From JADLEX01 sp964586775 (GTDB taxonomy: Bacteria > Lernaellota > Lernaellaia > JACKCT01), in contig CAZPJD010000190.1 of the NCBI GenBank assembly GCA_964586775.1, positions 1 through 26,837 of the forward strand: a DNA stretch of 26,837 nucleotides. Direction: 5' to 3'. A program made the translations under genes and the position numbers. Below the pieces are notes generated by a model that saw nothing but the letters and a program-made list of their open reading frames with translations, was not told the DNA's origin and did no database searches. Position 1 is the stretch's first letter. Each line of letters begins with the position of its first letter. This document shows, piece after piece, positions 17,012 through 26,837 of this stretch.

Positions 17012-18466
17012 TCAGGGAGCTTGAAGCTCGAAACTCACCGCGCCCACCAATTTTCCGTCCACCGACCATTCCTGCTTCCACGCGCCCACGGTCGGGAGCG
17101 TGTCGAACCCTGTCAACGTGAATTCGCCCGTGACGACATCGATCTCATAGCGGTCCGAACGGGCGGTTTCGCCCTTGGGTCCGATGAGCCGTGCGTCGAT
17201 CGTATGCTTCCCGCCGGTTCCGCCCAGGTGCGCCTGCCGATAGATCCGCGCCCCCGCCTTGAGCGAGCCCGCGTCGCCCGACACGCCCTTGCCGTCCAGC
17301 GTGATCGCCGAACCGACCTTCGACCACATCATCGCCGGTTTGTCGGCCTTGGGCAGATCCGGCGCGCTCTGGCCGAGACGCAGGGCGATGTCCGTGGCCT
17401 TTGCATCCTGCGGATCGAGCACCCAAAGCGCGTGTACGGCGTCGCCGGCGCGGCGCGGGTCGTTCAGTTTGTCCATCGCGAGGTCGGCGTATTCGCGCCA
17501 GATCTCGGGCCGCCACGGGTCGAGGGCGAGCAGCAACGCGTACTGCTCGGCCGCGCGATCGAAGTCGCCCCGATCGCGGAACATGCGCGCCATGCTCTCG
17601 GCGCGCAGCGCCTCGGTGGTGTCGGGCTTGTCGTCGAAGCCGGGGACCAAGTCCTCCCATTCGGGCTTGCGGCCGGGTTGCAGATCGCGCGCCTGCGCGT
17701 AGAGCGGCTTCGCGCGGCCGGGATAGCCGCGACGCATCATCACGAACGCCGCGCCATAGAGCGGCCGCGGGTCCTTGGGCCCGAGCGCCGCCGCCATGCC
17801 GTACAGTTCCTGCGCCGCGTCGAGGTTGCCCGCCGCGACGCGCTGCGACGCGAGTCCCACGTAGGCCGCGATCAGGCTGTCGCGCAGCGCGCCGTCCGAC
17901 GGCGATGCCGAAGCCGCGAAACGCAGGGCGTCCACGGCGTTGGCGTAATCGCCCGACGACACGGCCATGGCCGCGATGCCCGCGTAAGCCTCGGGCGAAT
18001 TCGGCGCGAGTTCGAGGGCGCGTCGGAACATGGGCACGGCCTCGGACTGTCGTCCCTGAAACGAGAGCGCGGTGCCCAGGCCGATGTAGCCGCGCGCGTT
18101 CTTGTCGTCGAGGGCGATCGCCTTGCGGAAGTGCTGCTCGGAAAGGATGTATTTTTCCATCTTCTGAAAGGTCACGCCGAGGTTGTAATTGACCTCGTAC
18201 TGAAACGTCACGTCGCGCGCGCCGGCCTTGAGCGCCTCGCGCCAGTGCCGCGCCGCGCCCTCGTAGTCGCCGCTTTTGAACAGGTCCATCGCCTCGCGGT
18301 GCTGGTTGAGCGCACCGGGGGTGACGTTGGAGAAATCGACCCGCGGTTTGTCGGGGGCCTTCATCTCCTGTTTCGGAGCGACGTAGGACTTCGACCCGCA
18401 CGTCGCGACGACGACCACGACGGCGATGCAGGTCAGGAACGCGAGGAGAAAGTTCCGAAATCGCAT
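17012..18466 (-). CDS. TPR-repeat envelope protein
   Basis: A 484-residue protein with an N-terminal hydrophobic segment (FRNFLLAFLTCIAVVVVVAT followed by CGSK). This is either a lipoprotein signal with an unusual Thr before the Cys or a membrane anchor. TPR units follow: AMDLFKSGDYEGAARHWREA, LGVTFQKMEKYILSEQHFRK, GLGTALSFQGRQSEAVPMFR, and further copies at DLDAAQELYGMAAALGPKDP and RGDFDRAAEQYALLLALDPW. The last 100 residues form a beta domain (GKHTIDARLIGPKGE, GAWKQEWSVDGKLVGAVSFE) like an immunoglobulin-type module. TPR proteins act as scaffolds; the partner is unknown. ATG at 18466 was chosen because the hydrophobic segment then starts near residue 5. It lies 32 bases after the hydrolase gene. 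Confidence 0.85.
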   Translation of the reverse strand: MRFRNFLLAFLTCIAVVVVVATCGSKSYVAPKQEMKAPDKPRVDFSNVTPGALNQHREAMDLFKSGDYEGAARHWREALKAGARDVTFQYEVNYNLGVTFQKMEKYILSEQHFRKAIALDDKNARGYIGLGTALSFQGRQSEAVPMFRRALELAPNSPEAYAGIAAMAVSSGDYANAVDALRFAASASPSDGALRDSLIAAYVGLASQRVAAGNLDAAQELYGMAAALGPKDPRPLYGAAFVMMRRGYPGRAKPLYAQARDLQPGRKPEWEDLVPGFDDKPDTTEALRAESMARMFRDRGDFDRAAEQYALLLALDPWRPEIWREYADLAMDKLNDPRRAGDAVHALWVLDPQDAKATDIALRLGQSAPDLPKADKPAMMWSKVGSAITLDGKGVSGDAGSLKAGARIYRQAHLGGTGGKHTIDARLIGPKGETARSDRYEIDVVTGEFTLTGFDTLPTVGAWKQEWSVDGKLVGAVSFELQAP

Positions 18467-18498
18467 GGCGCCCGCACGGTGTTGGAGTTCCCCGATTT

Positions 18499-19809
18499 TT
18501 ACTGCCAAACCGAGACCAGTTCAATGTCCTCGGGGTATTCGTTGGCCAGCAGCGTGGGCACGTAGCGGTCGTCGTCCAGAAGCGACGCCTTGAAAAACGC
18601 CGTCAGATACCGCGCGACGATGGCGTTCGCGAGATCGGTGTCGATCATCTCCCCCGAGCATCCGGTGATCGGCGACACGAACGACGGCGGCAGCAGCAGG
18701 CAGGCGTCGGTGGCGCTGTAGTGGCCGGCCTCGAGCATCTCCATGTGGATTCTGCGCGGCACCGTGAGCGAATCGAACAGGGCGCGCGCCGTGACGTTGG
18801 AGTTGAACATTCCGCCCGCGAGACCGTCGAGCGTCCCCTGCAGCATGAAGACCGGTGCGGGATACGCCGTTGGGAAGAAACCGAGCCATACGGGGTTGAG
18901 CGGCGCGATGGCCTTGATGTAGTCGCGACCCGGCCCCGCCAGCAGTGAGGTCAGCGCGCCGTAGCTGTGCCCCGTCACGCCGAAGGCGGTCAAATCGAGC
19001 CGGCGACCGAGGAACCACTCGCCTGTCGCCGCGAGGTTTTCGAGCTCGTCGAAAACAAAGTCGACATCGAGCGGGCGGTCCCAATAGGCGCTGACGGTCG
19101 TCACCGGATTGAAAAACACGACCATCTCGTCAGGGATGTTCACGAAGATCGCGTTGCCGTAGTGATCGGGCGCGACGACCACAAATCCGTGGCTCGCCAG
19201 GTATTCGCACAGCGTGTAGTTCTGAAAGCGAATCGCCGTGAGGCCGTGGCTGAAGAGGATGACCGGGAAGCGCCGCGCCTCGTCGGCCACCGGCGCGTCG
19301 CGAAACGCCCAGGTGGTCGTGTTCCACAGCTCGTCGAGCTTGTCCTGATAGATCGAATCGAGCAGACCCGGCGCCCAGGTCGGCAGCGGGCCGATCATGT
19401 CGGGCATGGCGTTCGGCACGCCGCCCGCGTCCGCCGCCGGATACCAGATCTCGACGGGCAGCGTGCGGTCCATGCCGCCCCAGACCTCGTGGCGCGATTC
19501 GTCCACCCAGAACTCGGTGCGCACGCCGACGCGAAACGGACCCCAATCCTCCGGCGGAGTGTAGGGCCAGGGGCTCGTGTCGATGTCGTCGTCGGCGTCG
19601 TCATCGCCCGCGTCGTCATCCGCGTCGTCGTCGGGATCGATGTTCACGCCGTCGTCGTCGGACGAATCGTCGTCAGTCGCATCGTCGTCGCTCGTCGCGC
19701 CGGAGTCCGACGAAGCGGTGTCGTCATCATCATCTGTTGCGCACGCGACGAGCCCGCATGACAGGATCAGCGACAGCAGGATCGACGCGAACGCACGCGC
19801 GCGAATCAT
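18499..19809 (-). CDS. Lipoprotein alpha/beta hydrolase with poly-aspartate stalk (PAF-acetylhydrolase/dienelactone-hydrolase-like)
   Basis: A 436-residue surface lipoprotein. The signal peptide ends in GLVAC (Cys23). Residues 26-77 are an Asp-rich linker with 29 Asp in 52 residues. The enzyme domain starts near GPFRVGVRTEFWVD. It has LPVEIWYPA and FPVILFSHGL (oxyanion region), the nucleophile elbow GHSYG with Ser282, a possible acid in LQGTLDG, and the catalytic His in EAGHYS. The layout is that of PAF-acetylhydrolase-like and COG4188 esterases; the substrate is unknown. Its ATG overlaps the hisI TGA by four bases, so it is coupled to histidine genes without an obvious metabolic link. Poly-Asp stalks on lipoproteins recur in Myxococcota-like genomes. 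Confidence 0.88.
   Translation of the reverse strand: MIRARAFASILLSLILSCGLVACATDDDDDTASSDSGATSDDDATDDDSSDDDGVNIDPDDDADDDAGDDDADDDIDTSPWPYTPPEDWGPFRVGVRTEFWVDESRHEVWGGMDRTLPVEIWYPAADAGGVPNAMPDMIGPLPTWAPGLLDSIYQDKLDELWNTTTWAFRDAPVADEARRFPVILFSHGLTAIRFQNYTLCEYLASHGFVVVAPDHYGNAIFVNIPDEMVVFFNPVTTVSAYWDRPLDVDFVFDELENLAATGEWFLGRRLDLTAFGVTGHSYGALTSLLAGPGRDYIKAIAPLNPVWLGFFPTAYPAPVFMLQGTLDGLAGGMFNSNVTARALFDSLTVPRRIHMEMLEAGHYSATDACLLLPPSFVSPITGCSGEMIDTDLANAIVARYLTAFFKASLLDDDRYVPTLLANEYPEDIELVSVWQ
19579..19734 (-). repeat. Low-complexity GAC/GAT-rich tract encoding the poly-Asp stalk
   Basis: About 156 bases dominated by Asp codons (GAC and GAT mixed), with Ala, Ser and Gly interruptions. It is inside the hydrolase gene, in frame throughout. 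The mixture of codons argues against very recent slippage. Confidence 0.8.
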
Positions 19810-20150
19810 GGCTCGTCCTCGATGAAGTCTCCGTCCACCATTTTACGATAAAAGCACGTTCGCCGTCCCGTGTGGCACGCCGGGCCCGCGGGATCGACGA
19901 TGTAGAGCACCGCGTCGCCATCGCAGTCGAGGCGGATCTCGACGACGCGCATCGTGTTTCCGCTCGTCATTCCCTTCGTCCACAGCTCGCCGCGCGAGCG
20001 CGACCAAAACGTCGCGAGGCCCGAGCGCACGGTCTCGGCCAGCGCGTCGGCGTTCACCCACGCCATCATCAGCACCTCGCGGCTCTCGCGCGCCTGCACG
20101 ATCACGGGGACGAGCCCGGCGTCGTTGAATTTGACGGCCGATCCATCCAT
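19806..20150 (-). CDS. hisI: Phosphoribosyl-AMP cyclohydrolase
   Basis: HisI opens the ring of phosphoribosyl-AMP, the third step of histidine synthesis. The 114-residue protein has the zinc and magnesium motifs EIRLDCDGDAVLY and GPACHTGRRTCFYR, and the early QARESREVLMMAWVN. It is a HisI-only protein: the HisE pyrophosphohydrolase domain fused in many bacteria is absent and must be elsewhere. The start is ATG at 20150; a GTG one codon earlier (20153) is equally possible and would overlap hisF by four bases. The TGA at 19806 overlaps the start of the lipoprotein hydrolase. Confidence 0.95.
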   Translation of the reverse strand: MDGSAVKFNDAGLVPVIVQARESREVLMMAWVNADALAETVRSGLATFWSRSRGELWTKGMTSGNTMRVVEIRLDCDGDAVLYIVDPAGPACHTGRRTCFYRKMVDGDFIEDEP

Positions 20151-20920
20151 CACGAAAACGCCTCGCGCACCTCGACGCCCCGCTCGCGAAGGTACTGCTT
20201 CACCTGCCCGACGGTAAACGTGCCGAAGTGAAAGACCGACGCCGCGAGCGCCGCGTCCGCGCCGCCCGCCGTCAGGCCATCATAGAAGTGTTCGAGCTCG
20301 CCCACGCCGCCCGATGCGATGACGGGGATCGTCACCGCATCCGTAATGGTGCGCGTGAGTTCCAGATCGAAGCCGTCCTTGGTGCCGTCGCGGTCCATGC
20401 TCGTCAGCAGGATCTCGCCCGCGCCGAGTCGCTCGACCCGCGTCGCCCACTCGATCGCATCGAGACCCGTCGATTCGCGCCCGCCCACCACCACGACCTC
20501 GAAGCCCGTGCCGTCCGGCCGCCGCCGCGCATCGACCGCCACGACCACGCACTGGCTGCCGAACTGATGCGCCGCGCGCTCGATCAGGTGCGGATCGCGC
20601 ACAGCCGCCGTGTTGACGCTGACCTTGTCGGCCCCGGCGAGCAGCAATTCGCGAAAGTCGTCGAGTTTGCCGACGCCACCGCCCACCGTGAGCGGCACGA
20701 AGACCTGCTCCGCCGTGCGCGAAACCACGTCGAGAATCGCCTTGCGTCGCTCGTAGCTCGCCGTGATGTCGAGGAAGACGATCTCGTCCGCGCCCTGCCG
20801 GTCGTAGGCGCGGGCCGTTTCGACCGGGTCGCCCGCGTCGATGATGTCGACGAAGTTGACGCCTTTGACCACGCGGCCGTCGCGCACGTCGAGGCAGGGG
20901 ATGATGCGCTTCGCCGGCAT
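20150..20920 (-). CDS. hisF: Imidazole glycerol phosphate synthase, cyclase subunit
   Basis: HisF, a TIM barrel, uses ammonia from HisH to make imidazole glycerol phosphate and AICAR. It has 256 residues, usual length. It begins AKRIIPCLDVRDGRVVKG with catalytic Asp11, and has GADEIVFLDITAS, TVGGGVG, the second catalytic Asp in VVAVDARR, GAGEILLTSMDRDGTKDGFD and IPVIASGGVG. The ATG at 20920 overlaps the hisA TGA by one base. It is clearly related to hisA next door, the known half-barrel duplication pair. AICAR made here feeds purine synthesis and hence the GuaB/GuaA pathway encoded in the other operon. Confidence 0.97.
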   Translation of the reverse strand: MPAKRIIPCLDVRDGRVVKGVNFVDIIDAGDPVETARAYDRQGADEIVFLDITASYERRKAILDVVSRTAEQVFVPLTVGGGVGKLDDFRELLLAGADKVSVNTAAVRDPHLIERAAHQFGSQCVVVAVDARRRPDGTGFEVVVVGGRESTGLDAIEWATRVERLGAGEILLTSMDRDGTKDGFDLELTRTITDAVTIPVIASGGVGELEHFYDGLTAGGADAALAASVFHFGTFTVGQVKQYLRERGVEVREAFS

Positions 20921-21651
20921 CAGGCGTCCCCGCGGCGCACCGAGAACGCCTCGGCGAGATCGATGGAGCCCTCGTACACCGCGCGGCCCGAGATGACGCC
21001 GACGATGTTTCGCTCCGGCGTGCGGGCCAGCGCGCGAAGGTCGTCGATGCCGCCGAGCCCGCCCGACGCGATCACCGGCGCGGCGATCGATGCGGCCAGC
21101 TCGCGCGTCGCCGCGATATTTACGCCGGTCTGCATGCCGTCGCGGGCGATGTCGGTGGTGATCACCGCCGCGAGCTCGGGCACATCGAAGCGCTTCGCCA
21201 GCTCGACCGCGCGCACGGCGGTCACGTCGGTCCAGCCGTGGACGGCCACGAATCCGTCGCGCGCGTCGATGCCGACGCAGATGCGCCCGGGCCGCTCGCG
21301 AATCCATTCGAGCACCACGTCGGGCTCGCGCGCGGCGCGCGTTCCGACCACCACGCGCGTGGCGCCCGCGTCGAACCACCGATCGGCGGCCTCGAGCGAT
21401 CGGATTCCGCCGCCGAGTTCGATGCGCACGCCCGGGCGCTTCGCGATGCGCTCCACCGCCGCGCGGTTGACCGCCTCGCCCGACACCGCCGCGTCGAGAT
21501 CGACGACGTGAATCCACGTCGCGCCCGCATCGGCGAGGATCGCCGCCGCGTGCTCGGGGTCCTCGTAATAGGTTTTCGCCGTCGCGAGGTCGCCCTGCGC
21601 GACGCGCACGCAACGGCCGTCCTTGATGTCAATCGCCGGAATGAAAAACAC
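20920..21651 (-). CDS. hisA: ProFAR isomerase
   Basis: HisA isomerises ProFAR to PRFAR (fourth step). The 243-residue TIM barrel has catalytic Asp8 in IPAIDIKDGRCVR, the phosphate loop IELGGGIRS, the second Asp in CVGIDARDGFVAVHGW, and TTDIARDGMQTG. The start is GTG at 21651, with GGGGA five bases upstream. It lies 23 bases inside the end of hisH, a longer overlap than at the other junctions. All catalytic residues are present. There is no sign of a PriA-type dual function from context, and no trpF is in the window. Confidence 0.96.
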   Translation of the reverse strand: MFFIPAIDIKDGRCVRVAQGDLATAKTYYEDPEHAAAILADAGATWIHVVDLDAAVSGEAVNRAAVERIAKRPGVRIELGGGIRSLEAADRWFDAGATRVVVGTRAAREPDVVLEWIRERPGRICVGIDARDGFVAVHGWTDVTAVRAVELAKRFDVPELAAVITTDIARDGMQTGVNIAATRELAASIAAPVIASGGLGGIDDLRALARTPERNIVGVISGRAVYEGSIDLAEAFSVRRGDA

Positions 21652-22294
21652 GCTCGTCCCCGGAAACGAATTGAAGAAAATTCGCCAGCAACCGGCGGCC
21701 GGCCGCCTGGCTTTTTTCCGGATGAAACTGCACGCCCACCGCGCGCCCGCGCGCCGCGGCGGCCGTGTAGGTCAGGCCGTGCGTCGCCGCCGCGACCACG
21801 TCGCCCGGCTCGTCGGCCTCGCAAAAATACGAGTGCACGAAATAGAAGTACGCGCCCGACTCGATGCCGTCGAAGACCGGGTGCGCGGCGCGCCGCTCGA
21901 TCTTCGTCCAGCCCATGTGCGGCACTTTCAGCGCGGGCGGACGGCCATCGAACCACGGCCCCTCGAAACGACGCACCCGCCCAGGCAGGAAGCCGAGCCC
22001 CGCCGTCGTGCCGAATTCGTCGCTGCGCTCGAAAAGAATTTGCAGGCCGAGGCAGATGCCGAGATACGGCTTGTCCGCGGCGAGCGCCTCGCGGATCGCG
22101 TCGTCGAGGCCGCGACCGGCGAGGTTCGTCATGCAGTCGCGAAACGCGCCCTGCCCCGGCAGGATCAGCGCATCGGCCGCGCGGATCTCGCCGGGGTCGG
22201 ACGTGACGACGAACCGCGCGCCGAGGGCCGCAAGCGCCCGCGCGACGCTGGCGAGATTGCCAGAGCCGTAATCGATCACCGCGATGCGGGTCAA
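21629..22294 (-). CDS. hisH: Imidazole glycerol phosphate synthase, glutamine amidotransferase subunit
   Basis: HisH releases ammonia from glutamine and channels it to HisF. The 221-residue class I amidotransferase starts TRIAVIDYGSGNLASV, has the PGQGAF oxyanion-type motif, nucleophile Cys81 in GICLGLQILFE, and the His/Glu pair in GVQFHPEKS. The start is TTG at 22294 (TTGA overlap with the hisB stop). AAGGG lies six bases upstream, and the family N-terminus begins exactly there; no ATG or GTG is available at that point. The frame open to 23278 lies inside hisB and hisD and is not coding. Confidence 0.95.
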   Translation of the reverse strand: MTRIAVIDYGSGNLASVARALAALGARFVVTSDPGEIRAADALILPGQGAFRDCMTNLAGRGLDDAIREALAADKPYLGICLGLQILFERSDEFGTTAGLGFLPGRVRRFEGPWFDGRPPALKVPHMGWTKIERRAAHPVFDGIESGAYFYFVHSYFCEADEPGDVVAAATHGLTYTAAAARGRAVGVQFHPEKSQAAGRRLLANFLQFVSGDERVFHSGD

Positions 22295-22878
22295 AGCGCG
22301 CCCTTCGTGCTGGGAACGCCGACGCCGGTGCGCGCCGCCGCGCGGCGCAAGGCCACCGCGAACGCCTTGAACAGGGCCTCCGCCCCGTGGTGGCGATTTC
22401 CGCCGCGCACGAGCGTCAGGTGCATCGTAAAGCCCGCCGTCGATGCGACCGAGCGGAAGAATTCCTCGACGAGTTCCGCGTCCATCTCGCCGAGTTTGCC
22501 GTCGAGCACGGCGTCGTAAACGAGAAATGGGCGATTGCACCAGTCGACGACCGCCTCGGCGAGGCACTCCATCATCGGCACGCGAGCCTCGCCGTAGCGC
22601 TCGATGCCCGCCTTGTCGCCGATCGCCTGCGCGAGGGCCTGGCCGAATGCGAGTCCCACGTCTTCGACCGTGTGGTGGGCGTCGATGTGCAGATCGCCCT
22701 TGGCGGCGATGGTCAGACCGATGCGTCCGTGGCGCGCGACCTGGGCGAGCATGTGATCGAAAAATCCGACCCCCGTCGCGATGCGCGACTCGCCCGGTTG
22801 GTCGAGGTTCACGCTCACCGTGATGTCGGTTTCCGTCGTCTTGCGCGAGATTTCGGCCTTGCGCGGCGCGCTCGTCAT
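22291..22878 (-). CDS. hisB: Imidazoleglycerol-phosphate dehydratase
   Basis: HisB dehydrates imidazole glycerol phosphate (sixth step). The 195-residue protein is the single-domain form, without the N-terminal phosphatase of E. coli HisB. Manganese-ligand motifs are GFFDHMLAQVARHG, DAHHTVEDVG and the second-repeat HHGAEALFKAF. The start is ATG at 22878, overlapping the hisD stop (ATGA). Histidinol-phosphate phosphatase must be supplied by another gene outside the window. Confidence 0.97.
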   Translation of the reverse strand: MTSAPRKAEISRKTTETDITVSVNLDQPGESRIATGVGFFDHMLAQVARHGRIGLTIAAKGDLHIDAHHTVEDVGLAFGQALAQAIGDKAGIERYGEARVPMMECLAEAVVDWCNRPFLVYDAVLDGKLGEMDAELVEEFFRSVASTAGFTMHLTLVRGGNRHHGAEALFKAFAVALRRAAARTGVGVPSTKGAL

Positions 22879-24181
22879 GATTTGCCTCCCTCGGCGTCCA
22901 TCGATTCGAGACGCAGTTCCACCGCTTGGGCGTGCGCGAAGAGCCCCTCGCTGCGCGCGAACGCGATCGTCGCGGGCGCGAGCGCGCGAAGCCCGGACGG
23001 CGTGGCGCGGATGATGTTGGTGGCGCGCATGAACGACGCGGCCGAAAGCCCCGAGAAAAACCGCGCGGTGCCCGCCGTCGGCAGCACGTGGTTGGAGCCC
23101 GCCACGTAGTCGCCCAGCGCCTCGGGCGTGTCGCCGCCCAAAAACACCGCGCCCGCGTTGCGCACCTTGGCGAGAATGCGTTCGGCGCCCGCACACGCGA
23201 TCTGCAAATGCTCGGGCGCGTAGGCGTCGGCGATGGTCGCCGCCTCGTCCCAGTCGCGCACCACGATGATCGCGCCATGATCGCGCAGCGACGCCTCGAT
23301 CACCTCGCGACGCGGCGCGGTCTGCGTCAGGTGTCGCGTCTCGACCTCGACGGCGTCGGCGTAGTCGGCGTCCACGGTGACGAGCACGCAACGCGCCTGC
23401 GGATCGTGCTCGGCCTGCGCCAGCAGATCGGCGGCGGCGTGCCGGGGCGGCAGCGAATCGTCGGCGAGGATCATCACCTCGCTCGGCCCCGCCACGCCGT
23501 CGATGTTCACCACGCCGTAGAGTTGCCGCTTCGCCTCGGCCACGTACGCGTTGCCCGGCCCGACGATGACGTCGACGCGGGGAATGGAGTGCGTGCCGAA
23601 GGCGAGCGCCGCCACCGCGTGCGCGCCGCCGACGATGAACATGCGATCGACGCGCGCCAGGTGCGCCGCCGCGAGCACGGCGCGCGCGGCCTCGATATCG
23701 GGGTCGAGGGGCGTGACCACGATGAGTTCGTCCACCCCCGCCACGCGCGCGGGGATCGCCGCCATCAACAGCGAACTGGGATACGCCGCGCGACCGCCGG
23801 GCACGTAGATCCCCGCTCGGCGCACCGGACGAAAACGACGCGCGAGGCTGACGCCCACGGCGTCGGGCACGCCGGGGATGTCGGGCGGCAGTTCCTTTTC
23901 GGCTTGCGTGCGAAGCCGTTCGGCGCTCGTCGCGAGCGCGAGGCGAAGGTCGCCGGGCAAATCGTCGAGCGCGGCGGCGAATCGCGCGGGGTTCACCTCG
24001 ACGACCGCGTCGCGCCCGTCGAACTGCCGCGCGTAGCGCGCCACGGCCTCGTCGCCGTTTTCGCGCACGTCGGCGATGATCCGCGCGACGGCGGCGGTCA
24101 CCTCGCGCGCGGGTTCGGCGAGCCGTGCGCCCAGCTCGATGAACTGCGCGGCGAAGTTCGCGTCTTTGGAGATCAGCCGTT

Positions 24182-24185
<4 letters not shown>
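22875..24185 (-). CDS. hisD: Histidinol dehydrogenase
   Basis: HisD carries out the last two oxidations to histidine with NAD and zinc. It has 436 residues, close to the 434 of E. coli. Motifs include YVPGGRAAYPSSLLMAAIPA, VDVIVGPGNAYVAEAKRQL, GPSEVMILAD, the zinc ligands in LLAQAEHDPQA, APEHLQI and GSNHVLPT. It is the first his gene in the run. Its ATG overlaps the murA TGA by four bases, so no room exists for hisG, which in many related clusters lies at this position. Confidence 0.97.
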
Positions 24186-25419
<1,234 letters not shown>

Positions 25420-25432
<13 letters not shown>

Positions 25433-26286
25433 CGTTTCGCCTCGACCACGCGCGAGCGCCCCGCGAGATCCGCATGCACCACGCACTCGTCGTACAGACC
25501 GGATTCGCGGACGATTTCCTGCACCGCGTCCGCCTGATCGAAACCGATTTCGATCAATAACGACGCGCCGGGACTCATTCGGGCGGGCGCATCTTGGATG
25601 ATCCGCCGGATGACGTAAAGCCCGTGGTCGGGCGCGAAGAGCGCCGCTTCGGGCTCGAAATCCGCCACATCGGCCGCGAGCGTTTCGCGCGCCTCGGGCG
25701 CGATGTAGGGCGGGTTCGACACGACCAGATCGAATCGCCCCGGGGCGTGCTCGAACAGGTCGCTTTGCGTGAAGGTGATCCGGTTCGCGACGCCGTGCCG
25801 GGCGGCATTGGCGGCGGCAACCGCGAGCGCGTCCTCGGAGGTGTCCACCGCGACGACGCTCACGCCCGCGCACCGCTTCGCGATCGCCACGGCGATGGCC
25901 CCGCTGCCCGTGCCGATGTCGAGCACGCGCGCCTCGGCGCCGCCGGGGATCAGCGCCAGCGCGCGCTCGACGAGCACCTCCGTTTCGGGACGCGGAATCA
26001 GCACGCGGCGATCGACCGCGAAACGCAGCCCGAAAAACTCGCGCTCACCCACGAGATACGCCACGGGTTCGCCCGCGCCGCGACGGCGCACGAGGTCGCG
26101 GTAGCGGTCGATCTCGTCCTCGGCGAGCGGGCGGTCGAAGCGGCAGTAGAGGCCGACGCGATCGGTGTCGAGCACGTTCGCGAGCAACAGTTCAGCGTCG
26201 AGCCGAGCCGACGGCGAGCGCTTGGCGAGATACTCGGCGCTCGCCTGCACCAGCGGCATCACGGTCCAGCGTTTTTTCTCGGTCAT
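25420..26286 (-). CDS. prmC: Release factor glutamine methyltransferase
   Basis: PrmC methylates the Gln of the GGQ motif of release factors. The 288-residue protein has an N-terminal helical domain, the linker PVAYLVGEREFFGLRFAV, RVLIPRPETE, the SAM-binding motif VLDIGTGSGAIAVA (from 122) and the substrate motif NPPY at 191-194. It follows prfA by 20 bases, encoding the enzyme next to its substrate, as in many bacteria. The C-terminus overlaps the start of murA by 13 bases. Confidence 0.96.
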
Positions 26287-26306
26287 GTGCGTCCCGCGCC
26301 GGGGAA

Positions 26307-26837
<531 letters not shown>

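Noticed and set aside
19579..19734. Tandem repeat or CRISPR-like array
   Set aside because: The repetition is the Asp codon run of an intact lipoprotein gene; there are no fixed repeats with unique spacers.
20150..21613. Extended frame fusing an Arg-rich leader to HisF
   Set aside because: The leader is the out-of-frame reading of hisA; HisF starts at ATG 20920 with its normal N-terminus.
21629..23278. Long minus-strand frame (549 codons) that includes hisH
   Set aside because: The part before 22294 is low-complexity Arg/Ala-rich translation inside hisB and hisD; the HisH family N-terminus begins at the TTG at 22294.

Overview
The window is a dense, GC-rich stretch from a Gram-negative bacterium. 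Signal peptidase II, lipoproteins, an outer-membrane beta-barrel protein and MurA all point to a two-membrane envelope. The order prfA-prmC-murA-his, and a lipoprotein with a long poly-aspartate stalk, resemble deltaproteobacterial or Myxococcota-like environmental lineages; that placement is inference. I recognise 28 genes, 27 on the minus strand and one on the plus strand. No tRNA, rRNA, insertion sequence, phage gene or CRISPR array was seen, and no gap between genes exceeds about 150 bases.

Right part (15613-26837, minus, transcribed right to left): prfA (its start lies outside the window), prmC, murA, hisD, hisB, hisH, hisA, hisF, hisI, a poly-Asp lipoprotein hydrolase, a TPR protein, an HD-GYP-like protein and a HAMP membrane protein. 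From prmC to the hydrolase every junction overlaps, so these genes are probably co-transcribed and translationally coupled. hisG, hisC and hisE are not in the cluster.

Centre (14820-15600): the only plus-strand gene, a 192-residue outer-membrane protein, has its own promoter and a strong terminator. It diverges from a second operon.

Second operon (about 3719 or 2798 to 14819, minus): ppx/gppA-like phosphatase, a small membrane protein, guaB, guaA, dnaE, hfq, hflX, an unknown secreted protein and a PEGA-like lipoprotein, probably followed by a phosphodiester-glycosidase-like protein. Guanine nucleotide synthesis, a possible alarmone/polyphosphate phosphatase, replication and RNA regulation are thus linked. 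The promoter sits so close to the ppx start that the mRNA may be leaderless, and a perfect inverted repeat covers its -10 box.

Left part (1-2697, minus): a Crp/Fnr-type regulator followed by a rubrerythrin-like diiron protein, then a beta-rich lipoprotein of unknown function and the 5' part of lspA, whose product processes lipoproteins.

Most of the content is conserved housekeeping. The less ordinary points are an Arg-Asp repeat tail on Hfq, an HD-GYP protein that has lost the His of its HD dyad and sits next to an output-less HAMP protein, the possible leaderless and operator-covered ppx promoter, and a secreted-protein set of unknown role downstream of hflX. I saw no clear new defence or mobile system.
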